NCBI GenBank assembly: GCA_963813725.1
Contig: CAWFAI010000015.1
Coordinates: 124,001-188,000, forward strand
Source: VGBV01 sp963813725
Lineage (GTDB): Bacteria; Actinomycetota; Thermoleophilia; Solirubrobacterales; 70-9
DNA: 64,000 nucleotides
Reading direction: 5' to 3'
Part shown: positions 24,810 through 32,884 of the stretch, piece by piece
Position numbering within the stretch: the stretch's first letter is position 1
Layout of the letters: every line of letters begins with the position of its first letter
Position numbers and translations under genes: made by a program
Notes under the pieces: model-generated
What the model was told of the DNA's origin: nothing
The model's database searches: none
The model's input: only the letters and a program-made list of their open reading frames with translations

Positions 24810-26660
24810 GTGCGCCTGCGCGCCGTCTGCGCGTTGGTCGGCCTGCTCGCGCTGGGCGGCATGCTGCTGCCGGCGGCGGCGGCGGCGCGTGAACTCACCG
24901 TCACCGATGCAGACGTCCGAATGCGTCTCGCGCCCGACGCTGCGCTGCTGGTCAGCGAGCAGCTCGAGATTCGAGTTCGACGGCCAGTGGCAGGCCGCGT
25001 ACAGGGACATCCTGCTGAAGAAGGGCGAGCGGATCACCGACGTCTCGGTCACAGAGGGCAACCGCCCTTTCCGCTCGGGAGGATGCACAGTCGAGGGCTG
25101 CATCAGCCCCGAGGCCACCTTCGGCGCCACCCAGACCCCGGCCGGCGACGGAGTCCGAATCGTCTGGCACCACCAGGCGAGCGACCAGACCCGCACATTC
25201 GTCGTCAGCTATCGGGTTGAGGACGCCGTGGTCGCGTACTCCGACGTGCTCGACTTGGAGTGGCAGGTCTGGGGCGATCAGTGGGACTTTGATCTCGCGC
25301 ATCTGGTCGCAACTGTCCGCGATCCAGCCCTGCGCGCCGCATCCGGGAGAGGAAGCGACTCCAGAGAATCCATCGGCGGTGTGGGGCAAGCCACGCGAGG
25401 TAGAGGGTCAGGATTTCCTCGGGCCCGGCGTGGCTCGCCTCGAGGCCGAAGACATCCGGGACGGCCAGTTCGTGACGATGCGGGTGCTGATTCCGCGGAC
25501 GCCAAGCCAAGGGACAGCCGCGGCTCGCCCGGGTGATGGCGCCGGGCTGGAGAAGATCCTCGCTCAGGAAGGGGCCATCGACGACGACTACAACTCGTTC
25601 TTCAACCGGACCAAGCGCTGGATCGCCGACAACGCAGTGCTGCTGGCGCTGATCCTCGCGGGGATCGGGCTCGCCGGCCTCTTCCTGATGGCGCGGATGG
25701 CGACAGAGCACCCCAGCTCGACCCCGAAGCACCTGCCCGAGCCGCCTGACGGCGCCTCCCCCGCCCTGGCCTTCGGCCTGGCCCACGAGGGCGGCGACAG
25801 CACGGACACGGTCCTGGCGACCCTGATCGACCTTGTGGACCGCGGCTATTACAAGGCGACCTCGGCCACCACCGATGACGAAAAGCTCGACCTGGCGCTG
25901 GCCGTGGAGCCGGCCGGGAAGCGACCGAAGAAGCAGCTAGAGCCCCACGAGAAGGAGGTGCTCGATTTCTTCGACCAGCTGCTGGAAGGCGACACGGTGC
26001 CGATGAGCGAGATGCGCGACCGCATCCCGGAGCACAGCGCCACCTGGCGCTCCAAGTGGGAGTCGATGACAGCCGCGCTCGACTCGGTGGATGAGGGACA
26101 GCTCGCCTGGGACCGCAACCTGAACGGGCCCAAGTGGCTGCTGATCCTCGGACTCGCGATCGGCTTCGGGGTGATCGTCCTCTGCGACATCGACGTCAAC
26201 GAGCGGTTCGTCACCCCCGGAGCGATCGGGCTCCTGACCCTGATCGCCCTCGCCGTATACCCGTGGAGCCGGCTGAAGCGCCTGGAGCCCGAGTACGGAG
26301 AGCGCAGCGCCAAGTGGCGGGCGTTCGAGCGCTGGACCAGGGACTTCCCCATCGCTCAAGGACGACCCTCCCGCGACCCTGGAGCTGTGGAAGCGAATCC
26401 TCGTCTTCGGGGTCGCGTTCGGCACCGCCGAGCGCATGATCGAGTCCGGCCGCATCCCGGCGCCGGTGATGGAGAGCACCTCGACGGGCTGGAGCCATTA
26501 CTACTTCACGGGCGCGGTCACCCACAGCGCCTTCGACGGCAGCTCCTTCGGCTCGGGTTTCGCCTCGCAGGTCGCTCCGGAGTCCTCCAGCGGAGGGGGC
26601 GGCGGCTTCTCGGGCGGTGGAGGCGGCGCGTCTGGCGGGGGCGGCGGGGGCGGCTGGTAG
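24810..26660 (+). CDS. DUF2207 membrane protein with Gly-rich tail (three frameshifts)
   Basis: GTG at 24810, 2 nt after lemA. Three extra bases (near 24970, 25345 and 26365) break the frame; removing them gives about 615 residues. Signal peptide (AVCALVGLLALGGMLLPAAA), extracytoplasmic beta-rich DUF2207 domain (ITDVSVTEGN; TFVVSYRVEDAVVAYSDVLD), a membrane helix (ALILAGIGLAGLFLMARM), a cytoplasmic segment, a helix pair (WLLILGLAIGFGVIVLC; GAIGLLTLIALAV), and a C-terminus of SSGGGGG repeats ending GGW. The Gly/Ser tail is a hallmark of this family. Function unknown. Confidence 0.85.
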
Positions 26661-26721
26661 ACCAATCGGGCCGCCGACCGCAACTTGGCGCCAACGGGCT
26701 CGTTAAATTCGATGACCCTTG

Positions 26722-28353
26722 ATGCAGGGCTTTGCTCGCACTCCCCCACGCAGAGCGGGCGCGGCGTTGGTCGCCGCCCTGGCCGCCGCCTGCCTGCTCG
26801 CGGCCCCCTGGGGCGGCGAGCGCTCCCAAGCCTCCCACGGCGGCGCGCCTCACGTGATCATGATCACGACGGACGACCAGACCGTGCGCGACATGGTCGC
26901 GCTGCCGCAGACCCAGGCACTGATCGGCGCGGCCGGCGCCACCTTCAACAACGCCTACGCCGCCTATCCCCTCTGCTGCCCCTCGCGCGCGACCCTGCTG
27001 ACCGGCCAGCACGCCCACAACCACGGCGTGCTCGGCAACACGGCGCCCGACGGCGGCTACGAGATGCTGAGGGACGGCGAGACGCTGCCCGTCTGGCTGG
27101 GCCGCTCGAACTACCGCTCGATCCACATCGGCAAGATGCCGAACGGGTACGGCGCAGCGGACCCCACCTACGTCCCGCCCGGCTGGGGGCCGTTCCCGCT
27201 GGACGGCGAGTTCTACGGCTTCCTCCCCGACCCCCCCTCGGCCTACACCGGGTTCAAGCTGAACGAGAACGGGGTCCCGGTCACCTACCAGGCCAGCGAC
27301 TACCAGACCGACGTCTATGCGGACAAAGCCGTTGACCGCATCGGAAACCACTTCACGGCCTTCCCCAACCGCCCGCTCTATATGGAGGTGCAGTTCTTCG
27401 CGCCCCACGACCCCGCGCAGCCCGCGACGCGGCACATCGGGGCCTTCGCCACGGCCCCGCTGCCCATGGACGCCTCGTTCAACGAGAAGAACGTCACCGA
27501 GAAGCCCGGCTGGCTTCGGGCCGTGAACCGCATGGGGCCGGGCCTGATCTCGAAGGTGCAGACGCGTTACCGCAACCGGCTGGAGACGCTGCTGGCCGTT
27601 GACGAGGCGGTGAGCGCGATCGTTGCGGAGCTGGACGCGAGGGGAGTCCTGGGCGAGACCTACATCGTCTTCACCTCGGACAACGGCTACATGCAGGGCC
27701 AGCATCGCCTGCACCAGGGCAAGTTCGTCGCCTATGACGCCTCGGCCAAGGTTCCGCTGCTGATCAGGGGGCCGGGGATCCCGGCGGGCTCGGTGAGCAA
27801 GGAGCTGGTCTCGAACGTCGACATCGTGCCGACCATCCTCGACGCCGCGAACGCCGCCCCGGGCATCACCCAGGACGGCCGGTCGCTGCTGCCGTACTCG
27901 CGCGACCCTTCCCTGCGCTCCACCCGCCCGCTCCTGCTGGAGACCGGCCGCCCGATCGCGATCTCCGACCCCGCCAGCGCCTCGGCCTCGGGCAAGGGCA
28001 AGTTCAAGAAGAAGTCGATCCGCGTCAAGAACCTCGATCTCGATCGCACCGCGCAGCTGGCGAAGGTGGTGAAGCCGCCCAAGTACCGGGGGATCCGGAC
28101 CGGGCGCTATCTGCTCGTCAAGTACTCCGACGGCGGCCGCGAGCTCTACGACATGCCGAACGACCCGTTGCAGGTGCGCTCGCTCTGGAAGAACTCGCGC
28201 TACTTCCCGGTGCGCAAGTGGCTGCTGAAGAAGCTCGCGACGCTGACCCCCTGCGTCGGCACCGGCTGCAACGCCGAGCTGCGCAAGCCCCCGAAGCCGC
28301 TGAAGAAGCGCAAGAAGCTGAACAAGGGCAAGAGGCCGCAGGCCGCCGGCTAG
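26722..28353 (+). CDS. Secreted sulfatase (arylsulfatase family)
   Basis: 543 residues from the ATG at 26722 (a TTG lies one codon earlier). A twin-basic start and an Ala-rich hydrophobic stretch form a signal peptide. Metal-binding DD (51-52, in ITTDDQTV) and the sulfatase activation motif CPSR (86-89), whose Cys becomes formylglycine, are present, as are TGQHAHNHGVLG, HDPAQP and FTSDNGYMQGQHRL. It would hydrolyse sulfate esters outside the cell, with an anaerobic or FGE-type activating enzyme encoded elsewhere. The last 30 residues are Lys/Pro-rich, like other exported proteins here. Frame intact. Confidence 0.92.
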   Translation: MQGFARTPPRRAGAALVAALAAACLLAAPWGGERSQASHGGAPHVIMITTDDQTVRDMVALPQTQALIGAAGATFNNAYAAYPLCCPSRATLLTGQHAHNHGVLGNTAPDGGYEMLRDGETLPVWLGRSNYRSIHIGKMPNGYGAADPTYVPPGWGPFPLDGEFYGFLPDPPSAYTGFKLNENGVPVTYQASDYQTDVYADKAVDRIGNHFTAFPNRPLYMEVQFFAPHDPAQPATRHIGAFATAPLPMDASFNEKNVTEKPGWLRAVNRMGPGLISKVQTRYRNRLETLLAVDEAVSAIVAELDARGVLGETYIVFTSDNGYMQGQHRLHQGKFVAYDASAKVPLLIRGPGIPAGSVSKELVSNVDIVPTILDAANAAPGITQDGRSLLPYSRDPSLRSTRPLLLETGRPIAISDPASASASGKGKFKKKSIRVKNLDLDRTAQLAKVVKPPKYRGIRTGRYLLVKYSDGGRELYDMPNDPLQVRSLWKNSRYFPVRKWLLKKLATLTPCVGTGCNAELRKPPKPLKKRKKLNKGKRPQAAG

Positions 28354-28397
28354 CGCCCAGACGGGTGCGACGAGCCGTGCATAGCGCGATGGGCGGC

Positions 28398-28428
28398 GGA
28401 GGGCCGGGCCGCTGCGGCCCGGCCCTCC
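28398..28428. terminator. Bidirectional hairpin terminator
   Basis: Perfect 13-bp stem (GGAGGGCCGGGCC, loop GCTGC, GGCCCGGCCCTCC) exactly between the convergent sulfatase and HtaA-like genes. It can stop transcripts from both sides. No U-run. Confidence 0.8.
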
Positions 28429-28435
28429 GTGCAGG

Positions 28436-29518
28436 TCAGCCCGTGGCCGCGTGCGTCACCGTGGTGCCGAGCAGCTGCCCCTCGGCGAAAGCACTCGTCC
28501 CGAAGGCCGAGTTCAGGGCCCCCGCCGCGTCGGCGGTGAGGCGGGCCTTGACGCCACTGACCGTGACACGCCCGTTGCTCTTCCCGACCGCGATCGACGC
28601 ACCCGAGAGGTCGAGCGTGAGGATCGAGACGCGGCTTGAGCCGACCAGGGCGGTCAGGTCGGGCGCCGCGTCCAGGTTGATCGTGAAGCTGAGCAGATCC
28701 ACGATCGTCGGGCCACCGTGGCTGTCGCTCAGCCTGATCCCGCCGCTGTGCTCGATCGTGCCTCCCGGATTCCCTGTCGCCAGCTTGCCGCCGGTGATCG
28801 GGAATGCGAGCGCACCCGCCGGAGTGGCCGAGGCGGGAGCGACCGGAGCGGCGCTGATGCCCGCGCCCGCGAGCAGCGACGCCGCGCCCGGGTCGAGTGT
28901 GAGCTGGGTGTCGCCCTCGGCGAGGACGCTCACCTCATCGGTCAGGGCTACAACCCTGGCCTTGCCGATGACGAGGCCCGGGGCTACAACCTTGCCGCCG
29001 AAGGTGCCGTTGATCGCCGCCGCGGCGACCCCGGTCAGGGCGGCCTTCACCTTCGAGACCCTGTAGGCCAATCCCTCCCGGCCCACCTTCGCCTTGGCGA
29101 GGTCGAGGTTCAGGATCGTCACCCGGTCACCGCCAACCCGGGCGCTCAGCGTCGCCCTCTTGCCCAGCTTGATCGTGAACTTCTCCAGGTCGAGACGGTC
29201 GCCCCCGGCGGCCAGCCGCAGGCCGCCCGAGTGCTCGATCTTGCCGCGCAGTGTCGCGGGGTCGAGGTCGCCACCGCTGACCGGGAAGCTGATCCCCTTC
29301 TTGCCGGCGCTTGCCGGCTTCAGGGGCTTGACCGCAACGCCGGCCCCATCCAGCGCCTTGGCCACGCCCTTCTTCAGCGCCAGCGTCGTACTCTCTCCCG
29401 TCAGGGGAGCGGCCTCGGCCTTGGCCGGGCCGATGATCGCAACCAGCGCGATCGCCAGCCCGAGGGCCGCGGTCAGAAAGCGCCGCTCGGTCCTTCTCAC
29501 AGCATCTGTGTTCGACAT
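28436..29518 (-). CDS. Secreted protein with two HtaA-like domains
   Basis: 360 residues from the ATG at 29518, which has a perfect AGGAGG site 8 nt upstream; longer in-frame starts lack this. Signal peptide (RFLTAALGLAIALVAIIG...AEA). Two repeats of about 160 residues follow. Each has a TTLALKKGVAKALDGAGVAV or TQLTLDPGAASLLAGAGISA type start, a FPVSGGDLD / FPITGGKLA turn, the block KIEHSGGLRL / TIEHSGGIRL, and an LDL segment. This pattern matches HtaA domains, known from corynebacterial heme uptake; no heme-ligand Tyr/His pair is obvious. Divergent from the ECF sigma gene, so possibly its target. Confidence 0.75.
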   Translation of the reverse strand: MSNTDAVRRTERRFLTAALGLAIALVAIIGPAKAEAAPLTGESTTLALKKGVAKALDGAGVAVKPLKPASAGKKGISFPVSGGDLDPATLRGKIEHSGGLRLAAGGDRLDLEKFTIKLGKRATLSARVGGDRVTILNLDLAKAKVGREGLAYRVSKVKAALTGVAAAAINGTFGGKVVAPGLVIGKARVVALTDEVSVLAEGDTQLTLDPGAASLLAGAGISAAPVAPASATPAGALAFPITGGKLATGNPGGTIEHSGGIRLSDSHGGPTIVDLLSFTINLDAAPDLTALVGSSRVSILTLDLSGASIAVGKSNGRVTVSGVKARLTADAAGALNSAFGTSAFAEGQLLGTTVTHAATG

Positions 29519-29633
29519 TCGCCAAACCTCCTGGCTATCGAGGGTCATTTGAGGCTGATACGCGCACCGTGGTCGCCGCGGTTGGACTTCGAACCTTGTC
29601 GTCCAACCTGCCGCCCGCCGCGTATTACTCTTG

Positions 29634-30236
29634 ATGGGGTTGAGCTTTCGCACATCCGGGCGCCCCGGAGTCCGCGTCCCAAACGGCCCTCCAAGCGAGG
29701 AGTGGATCGCAGGCGCGCTCAGCCGCAGCGACCCGGCCGCGATCGACGCGCTCTACGCCGAGTACTCCGGGACCGTGCTCGCCTACCTGATCCAAGCCCT
29801 CGGCGACCGCACCGCGGCCGAGGACGTGCGCCAGCAGGTGTTCGCCGAGGTCTGGCAGCGGGCCGACTCCTATGACCGCGAGCGGGCCGGGCTGCTGACG
29901 TGGGTGCTGATGATGGCTCGGAGCAGGGCGATCGACCACATGCGACGGCGTCGGCACACCCCCGAGCCGCGCGAGCCGGCCCGCGTCGCCTCCCTCGCCG
30001 ACGCGCGCACGGCGCGGGTATCGCCCACCGACATGATGATTGAGCGCTGGCGCGTCGCCCACCTGCTGAAGCAGATCCCTCGCGATGAGGCGGAGCTGCT
30101 GAGGATGCGCTTCTACGAGGACCTGAGCCAGACCGAAATCGCCGGCCGCACCGAGATCCCGCTGGGAACCGTGAAGATGCGGATGACGCGCGCGCTGACG
30201 CGCCTGCGCGATCTGATCGACGAGGAGGAACGGTGA
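29634..30236 (+). CDS. ECF-type RNA polymerase sigma factor
   Basis: 200 residues from the ATG at 29634. Region 2 (LYAEYSGTVLAYLIQALGD, then AEDVRQQVFAEVWQRA and LLTWVLMMARSRAIDHMR) and region 4 (EAELLRMRFYEDLSQTEIAG, LGTVKMRMTRALTRLRDLI) are complete. It overlaps the anti-sigma gene (GTGA), so the pair is translationally coupled. The signal is unknown; the divergent HtaA-like envelope protein is a plausible regulon member. Confidence 0.94.
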   Translation: MGLSFRTSGRPGVRVPNGPPSEEWIAGALSRSDPAAIDALYAEYSGTVLAYLIQALGDRTAAEDVRQQVFAEVWQRADSYDRERAGLLTWVLMMARSRAIDHMRRRRHTPEPREPARVASLADARTARVSPTDMMIERWRVAHLLKQIPRDEAELLRMRFYEDLSQTEIAGRTEIPLGTVKMRMTRALTRLRDLIDEEER

Positions 30237-30895
30237 GCGGCAGAATCGATCCGTCCGACTACCTGCTCGGCGAGCTCTCGGCCGATCAGCGCGGCGAGGC
30301 CGAGCGCCTGATGCGCGAGGACACCGCCTTCCGCGATCAGGTCGAGCGCCTGCGGCCCGTGGTCGAACAGCTGGAGGAGCTTCCCCCCGAGGCCTGGGAC
30401 CTCGAGGCACCAGAGGAGCGGGCGACGCCGGGCGCGCGTCCGCCCCGGCCCGCCTGGCGCTGGCGGCGTCCCGCGCTGGCGGCCGCTGCATGCCTCGCCC
30501 TGCTTCTGGCGGGAGCCGGGATCGGCGCGATCGTACTCGACGGCGGCGAGGACGCTCAGGTTCAAGCCGGCGAGATCGACCTGCGTCCGTTGAGCGCGGA
30601 CGCCTCGGGCGCCGGGGGGACCGCGCAGCTGGATGACGCGGCCGGCGAGGCCAAGCTCGACCTCAGCGGCCTGCCGCCCAGCCCGCCGTCTCAGTACTAC
30701 GAGCTCTGGCTGCTCGACGGCCCCCAGAAGCTGGTCTCGCTCGGCTCTTTCCGGGTACCCGACTCCGGCAAGGCCAACATCCGCGTGCCGATGCCGGTCG
30801 ACCCGCAGCTGTTCCGCTTCATCGACGTCTCCGTCGAGCCCGTTGACGGCGGGCCCGAGCACTCGGGGAACTCCGTCCTGCGTGCGAAGACCTGA
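30233..30895 (+). CDS. Anti-sigma factor, RskA-like
   Basis: 220 residues. A cytoplasmic helical N-terminus (DYLLGELSADQRGEAERLM) binds sigma. One membrane helix (ALAAAACLALLLAGAGIGAI, about 80-100) leads to an extracytoplasmic RskA-type domain with YYELWLLDGPQKLVSLGSF and a terminal beta-rich stretch. There is no HxxxCxxC zinc motif, so it belongs to the RskA class released by membrane proteolysis and not to the zinc-binding class. Confidence 0.9.
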   Translation: MSGRIDPSDYLLGELSADQRGEAERLMREDTAFRDQVERLRPVVEQLEELPPEAWDLEAPEERATPGARPPRPAWRWRRPALAAAACLALLLAGAGIGAIVLDGGEDAQVQAGEIDLRPLSADASGAGGTAQLDDAAGEAKLDLSGLPPSPPSQYYELWLLDGPQKLVSLGSFRVPDSGKANIRVPMPVDPQLFRFIDVSVEPVDGGPEHSGNSVLRAKT

Positions 30896-31009
30896 GGCGA
30901 CGCCATCCCAAGGACTCATCCAGCCATAGCCGTGGCGCCTAGGTAAGAGAGTACGCCGACGGCGGCCGCGCACCTCTGGCGGCCGGCCGGCCTTCCCCAC
31001 CGAGGCCGG

Positions 31010-31897
31010 CTAGGGGATCGACTCGTCCAGCTCGCGGGCGGCCTCGACCGGGCCCGACGCGAGCGCGTCGGCCCCGATCTCCTCCGCGAGCGCAGCGACG
31101 GGCTCAGATCCGGCGAGCACCAAGCGATGCTCGACGGCCAGCGGCTTCAGCAGCGCCGCCTCGGCGGCGATCCGCGCCGGTTCGATCGCCGAGAGGACGA
31201 TCGCGTCAGGGCGTATCCGGGCGGCGGCATCGGCGAGCGTCCGCGAGGGGGTATCGGAGCCGAGGAAGGTGATCCGCCACCCCCGGGCGCGCAGGATCAG
31301 CCCGAAGACGATCAGGCCGAGGTCGTGCTGCTCGCCGGCGGGGCAGGCGAGCAGCGCATGATGAGCGCCCCCGCCCCCCCAGCCGCGGGCAAGGGAGAGG
31401 AGCCTGGCCCTGATCAGATTCGAGGCGAAGTGCTCCTCGGCGATGCCCACCTCGCCGCGCTCCCAGCGTTCCCCCACCTCGCGGAGCGCCGGCAGAATCA
31501 CCGTCCGGCTGGCCGCCTCCAGCGACAGAGCGGCGAACGCGCGATCCAGCAACGCCTCGGACGAGGCCTCGTCGAGCTGCATCAGGGCGTCCACCAGCCT
31601 GCTCGCCTCGTCGCCATCGAGGGCTCCCCGCGGAGGCGGCGGGGCCGTCGCCGGGGACCGCGCGGCCTCCGCGGCCTGCGCCGCGGAGAGCCCCGTCGCG
31701 ATCAGCTCGCTCATGCGGCGAGCCCGTGCCTCGTCGGCCGGACCGTACAGCCGGAACCCCCCGTCCGAGCGGGTCGGCTCCAGCACGCCGTATCGGCGCT
31801 CCCAAGCGCGCAGCGTGTCGACGCCCACACCCGTGCGGCGGCTCAGCTCCCCGATCCGGATGCGGGGCCCGGGATTGGATTGGGACTCGACCGACAT
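31010..31897 (-). CDS. carH: CarH/LitR-type MerR regulator with adenosylcobalamin-binding photoreceptor domain
   Basis: 295 residues from the ATG at 31897. N-terminal MerR helix-turn-helix (IRIGELSRRTGVGVDTLRAW, ERRYGVLEPTRSDGGFRLY). A four-helix segment then carries the CarH light-capping motif W145-x9-E155-H156 (WERGEVGIAEEH). The Rossmann-like B12 domain has the base-off motif E189-x-H191-D-L-G, with His191 as the lower cobalt ligand. In CarH proteins the dark AdoCbl tetramer represses and light splits it, releasing the promoter. The residue after W145 is Glu; in Thermus CarH it is a His that ligates cobalt after light. It faces an operon on the plus strand through overlapping promoters. 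Confidence 0.92.
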   Translation of the reverse strand: MSVESQSNPGPRIRIGELSRRTGVGVDTLRAWERRYGVLEPTRSDGGFRLYGPADEARARRMSELIATGLSAAQAAEAARSPATAPPPPRGALDGDEASRLVDALMQLDEASSEALLDRAFAALSLEAASRTVILPALREVGERWERGEVGIAEEHFASNLIRARLLSLARGWGGGGAHHALLACPAGEQHDLGLIVFGLILRARGWRITFLGSDTPSRTLADAAARIRPDAIVLSAIEPARIAAEAALLKPLAVEHRLVLAGSEPVAALAEEIGADALASGPVEAARELDESIP

Positions 31898-31908
31898 TGG
31901 ACAATCTC

Positions 31909-31937
31909 TTGACAGCACCCACTCTAACTGCTACAAC
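31909..31937 (+). promoter_or_regulatory. Sigma-70 type promoter for the light-response operon
   Basis: TTGACA (31909-31914), 17-nt spacer, TACAAC (31932-31937). The -35 is perfect and the -10 matches at four of six. Transcription would start about 7 nt later, at or next to the ATG at 31944. It overlaps the carH promoter, so the regulator can control both. Confidence 0.75.
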
Positions 31938-31950
31938 GTGGGCATGTCAA
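31921..31950 (-). promoter_or_regulatory. Divergent carH promoter
   Basis: Minus-strand TTGACA (31950-31945), an 18-nt spacer, then TAGAGT (31926-31921). The two TTGACA boxes of the opposing promoters form an inverted repeat 30 nt apart, which could also be the operator for the MerR-type dimer pairs. Confidence 0.5.
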
Positions 31951-32220
31951 CTCTAGACAAAACCTTGACGGACTCCGGAAACCACGCGCAAGGCACGGAC
32001 CGGCAGGCTTCGCGAGCGCATGGCGCACTCCGCTGGCCGGGAGGGACTCGCCAGGGCGCTGTTCGTGCTCGCGGCGGGGGCCTCCTTCGGCCTCTCGGTG
32101 GCCCTCTATTTCGGCGGCGACGAGGACGCGGGCATCTTCGTCGGCATCTGGGTGCCGTCGATCCTCGCGCTCGGAGCACTGCTGGTGCCCCGCCGCGCAG
32201 CGGACCACGACGGGCGCTAA
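31944..32220 (+). CDS. Small membrane protein, first gene of the light-response operon (one frameshift, possibly leaderless)
   Basis: The ATG at 31944 falls where the divergent promoter should start transcription. It opens MSTLDKTLTDSGNHAQGTDR and, with one extra base removed before about 32030, joins the intact downstream frame for a 91-residue protein. Without the join, an ATG at 32020 gives 66 residues. The common part has two hydrophobic helices (ALFVLAAGASFGLSVALYFG and GIWVPSILALGALLVP) around a short acidic turn (GDEDAG). Family not recognised. The gene is followed 4 nt later by another small membrane protein. Confidence 0.6.
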
Positions 32221-32224
32221 GCCG

Positions 32225-32416
32225 ATGCTCGGGATCTTCATCTACGGATGCTTCGTCTTCAGCATCGTCGCCACCGCGGTGGGCCTGATCACCTGGGGCA
32301 TCCGGGCCGAGCGCCACGACCGCGAGCTGCTCGCCCGCGAGCTGCTCGAGGGGCACCCCGCCCTGAAGGCCGTGGCGTCCCGGGTGGCCGGCGACGCCCC
32401 CGACCCGGCCGCCTGA
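32225..32416 (+). CDS. Small single-pass membrane protein
   Basis: 63 residues. One N-terminal helix (GIFIYGCFVFSIVATAVGLI) then a cytoplasmic amphipathic tail with RAERHDRELLARELLEGHPA. Close spacing on both sides places it in the CarH-controlled operon. Family not recognised. Frame intact. Confidence 0.7.
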   Translation: MLGIFIYGCFVFSIVATAVGLITWGIRAERHDRELLARELLEGHPALKAVASRVAGDAPDPAA

Positions 32417-32449
32417 TCCATCCCAACCAAGAACGAGTAGGAGGACGCA

Positions 32450-32884
32450 GTGGCCAGATACAACGGAACCGTAACCAGCCCGAGGCCGATCGAGGAGGTG
32501 TTCGACTACCTCGCCGATTTCTCGCGCGTGACCGACTGGGATCCGAGCTCTGTCAAGTCGCTGGCGCTCGACGGGACGGAGCCTCGGATGGGCTCTCGCT
32601 ACGCGGTCACCTCCCGCTTCCTGGGCCGCGAGGTGCCACTCACCTACGAGACGGTCGAGCTCGAGCGCCCCGACCGGGTCGTGCTGCGGGGCGAGAGCGA
32701 CAGCGTCATCTCGGTGGACGAGATCAGCTTTCGCAAGCTCGCCGACGGAGGCACCGAGGTGACCTATGACGCCGACCTGCGACTGAAGGGGGCGCGGAAG
32801 CTGGTCGATCCCGTCTTCGGGTTCTTCTTCCGCCGGCTCTGCGAGCGCGCGCGGGCGCGGATGCAGGAGGTGCTCGGCGGATGA
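32450..32884 (+). CDS. SRPBCC-family (START-like) protein
   Basis: 144 residues from the GTG at 32450, with the ribosome site GTAGGAGG. Pattern of a polyketide-cyclase/SRPBCC fold: N-terminal strand with YNGTVTSPRPIEEVFDYLAD, then FSRVTDWDPS, middle strands PLTYETVELERPDRVVLRG and a C-terminal helix. These proteins form a hydrophobic cavity that carries lipids or other apolar molecules. Within a LitR/CarH type operon it may bring a lipid substrate to the adjacent FAD enzyme; inference. Overlaps the next gene by 4 nt. Confidence 0.88.
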   Translation: MARYNGTVTSPRPIEEVFDYLADFSRVTDWDPSSVKSLALDGTEPRMGSRYAVTSRFLGREVPLTYETVELERPDRVVLRGESDSVISVDEISFRKLADGGTEVTYDADLRLKGARKLVDPVFGFFFRRLCERARARMQEVLGG

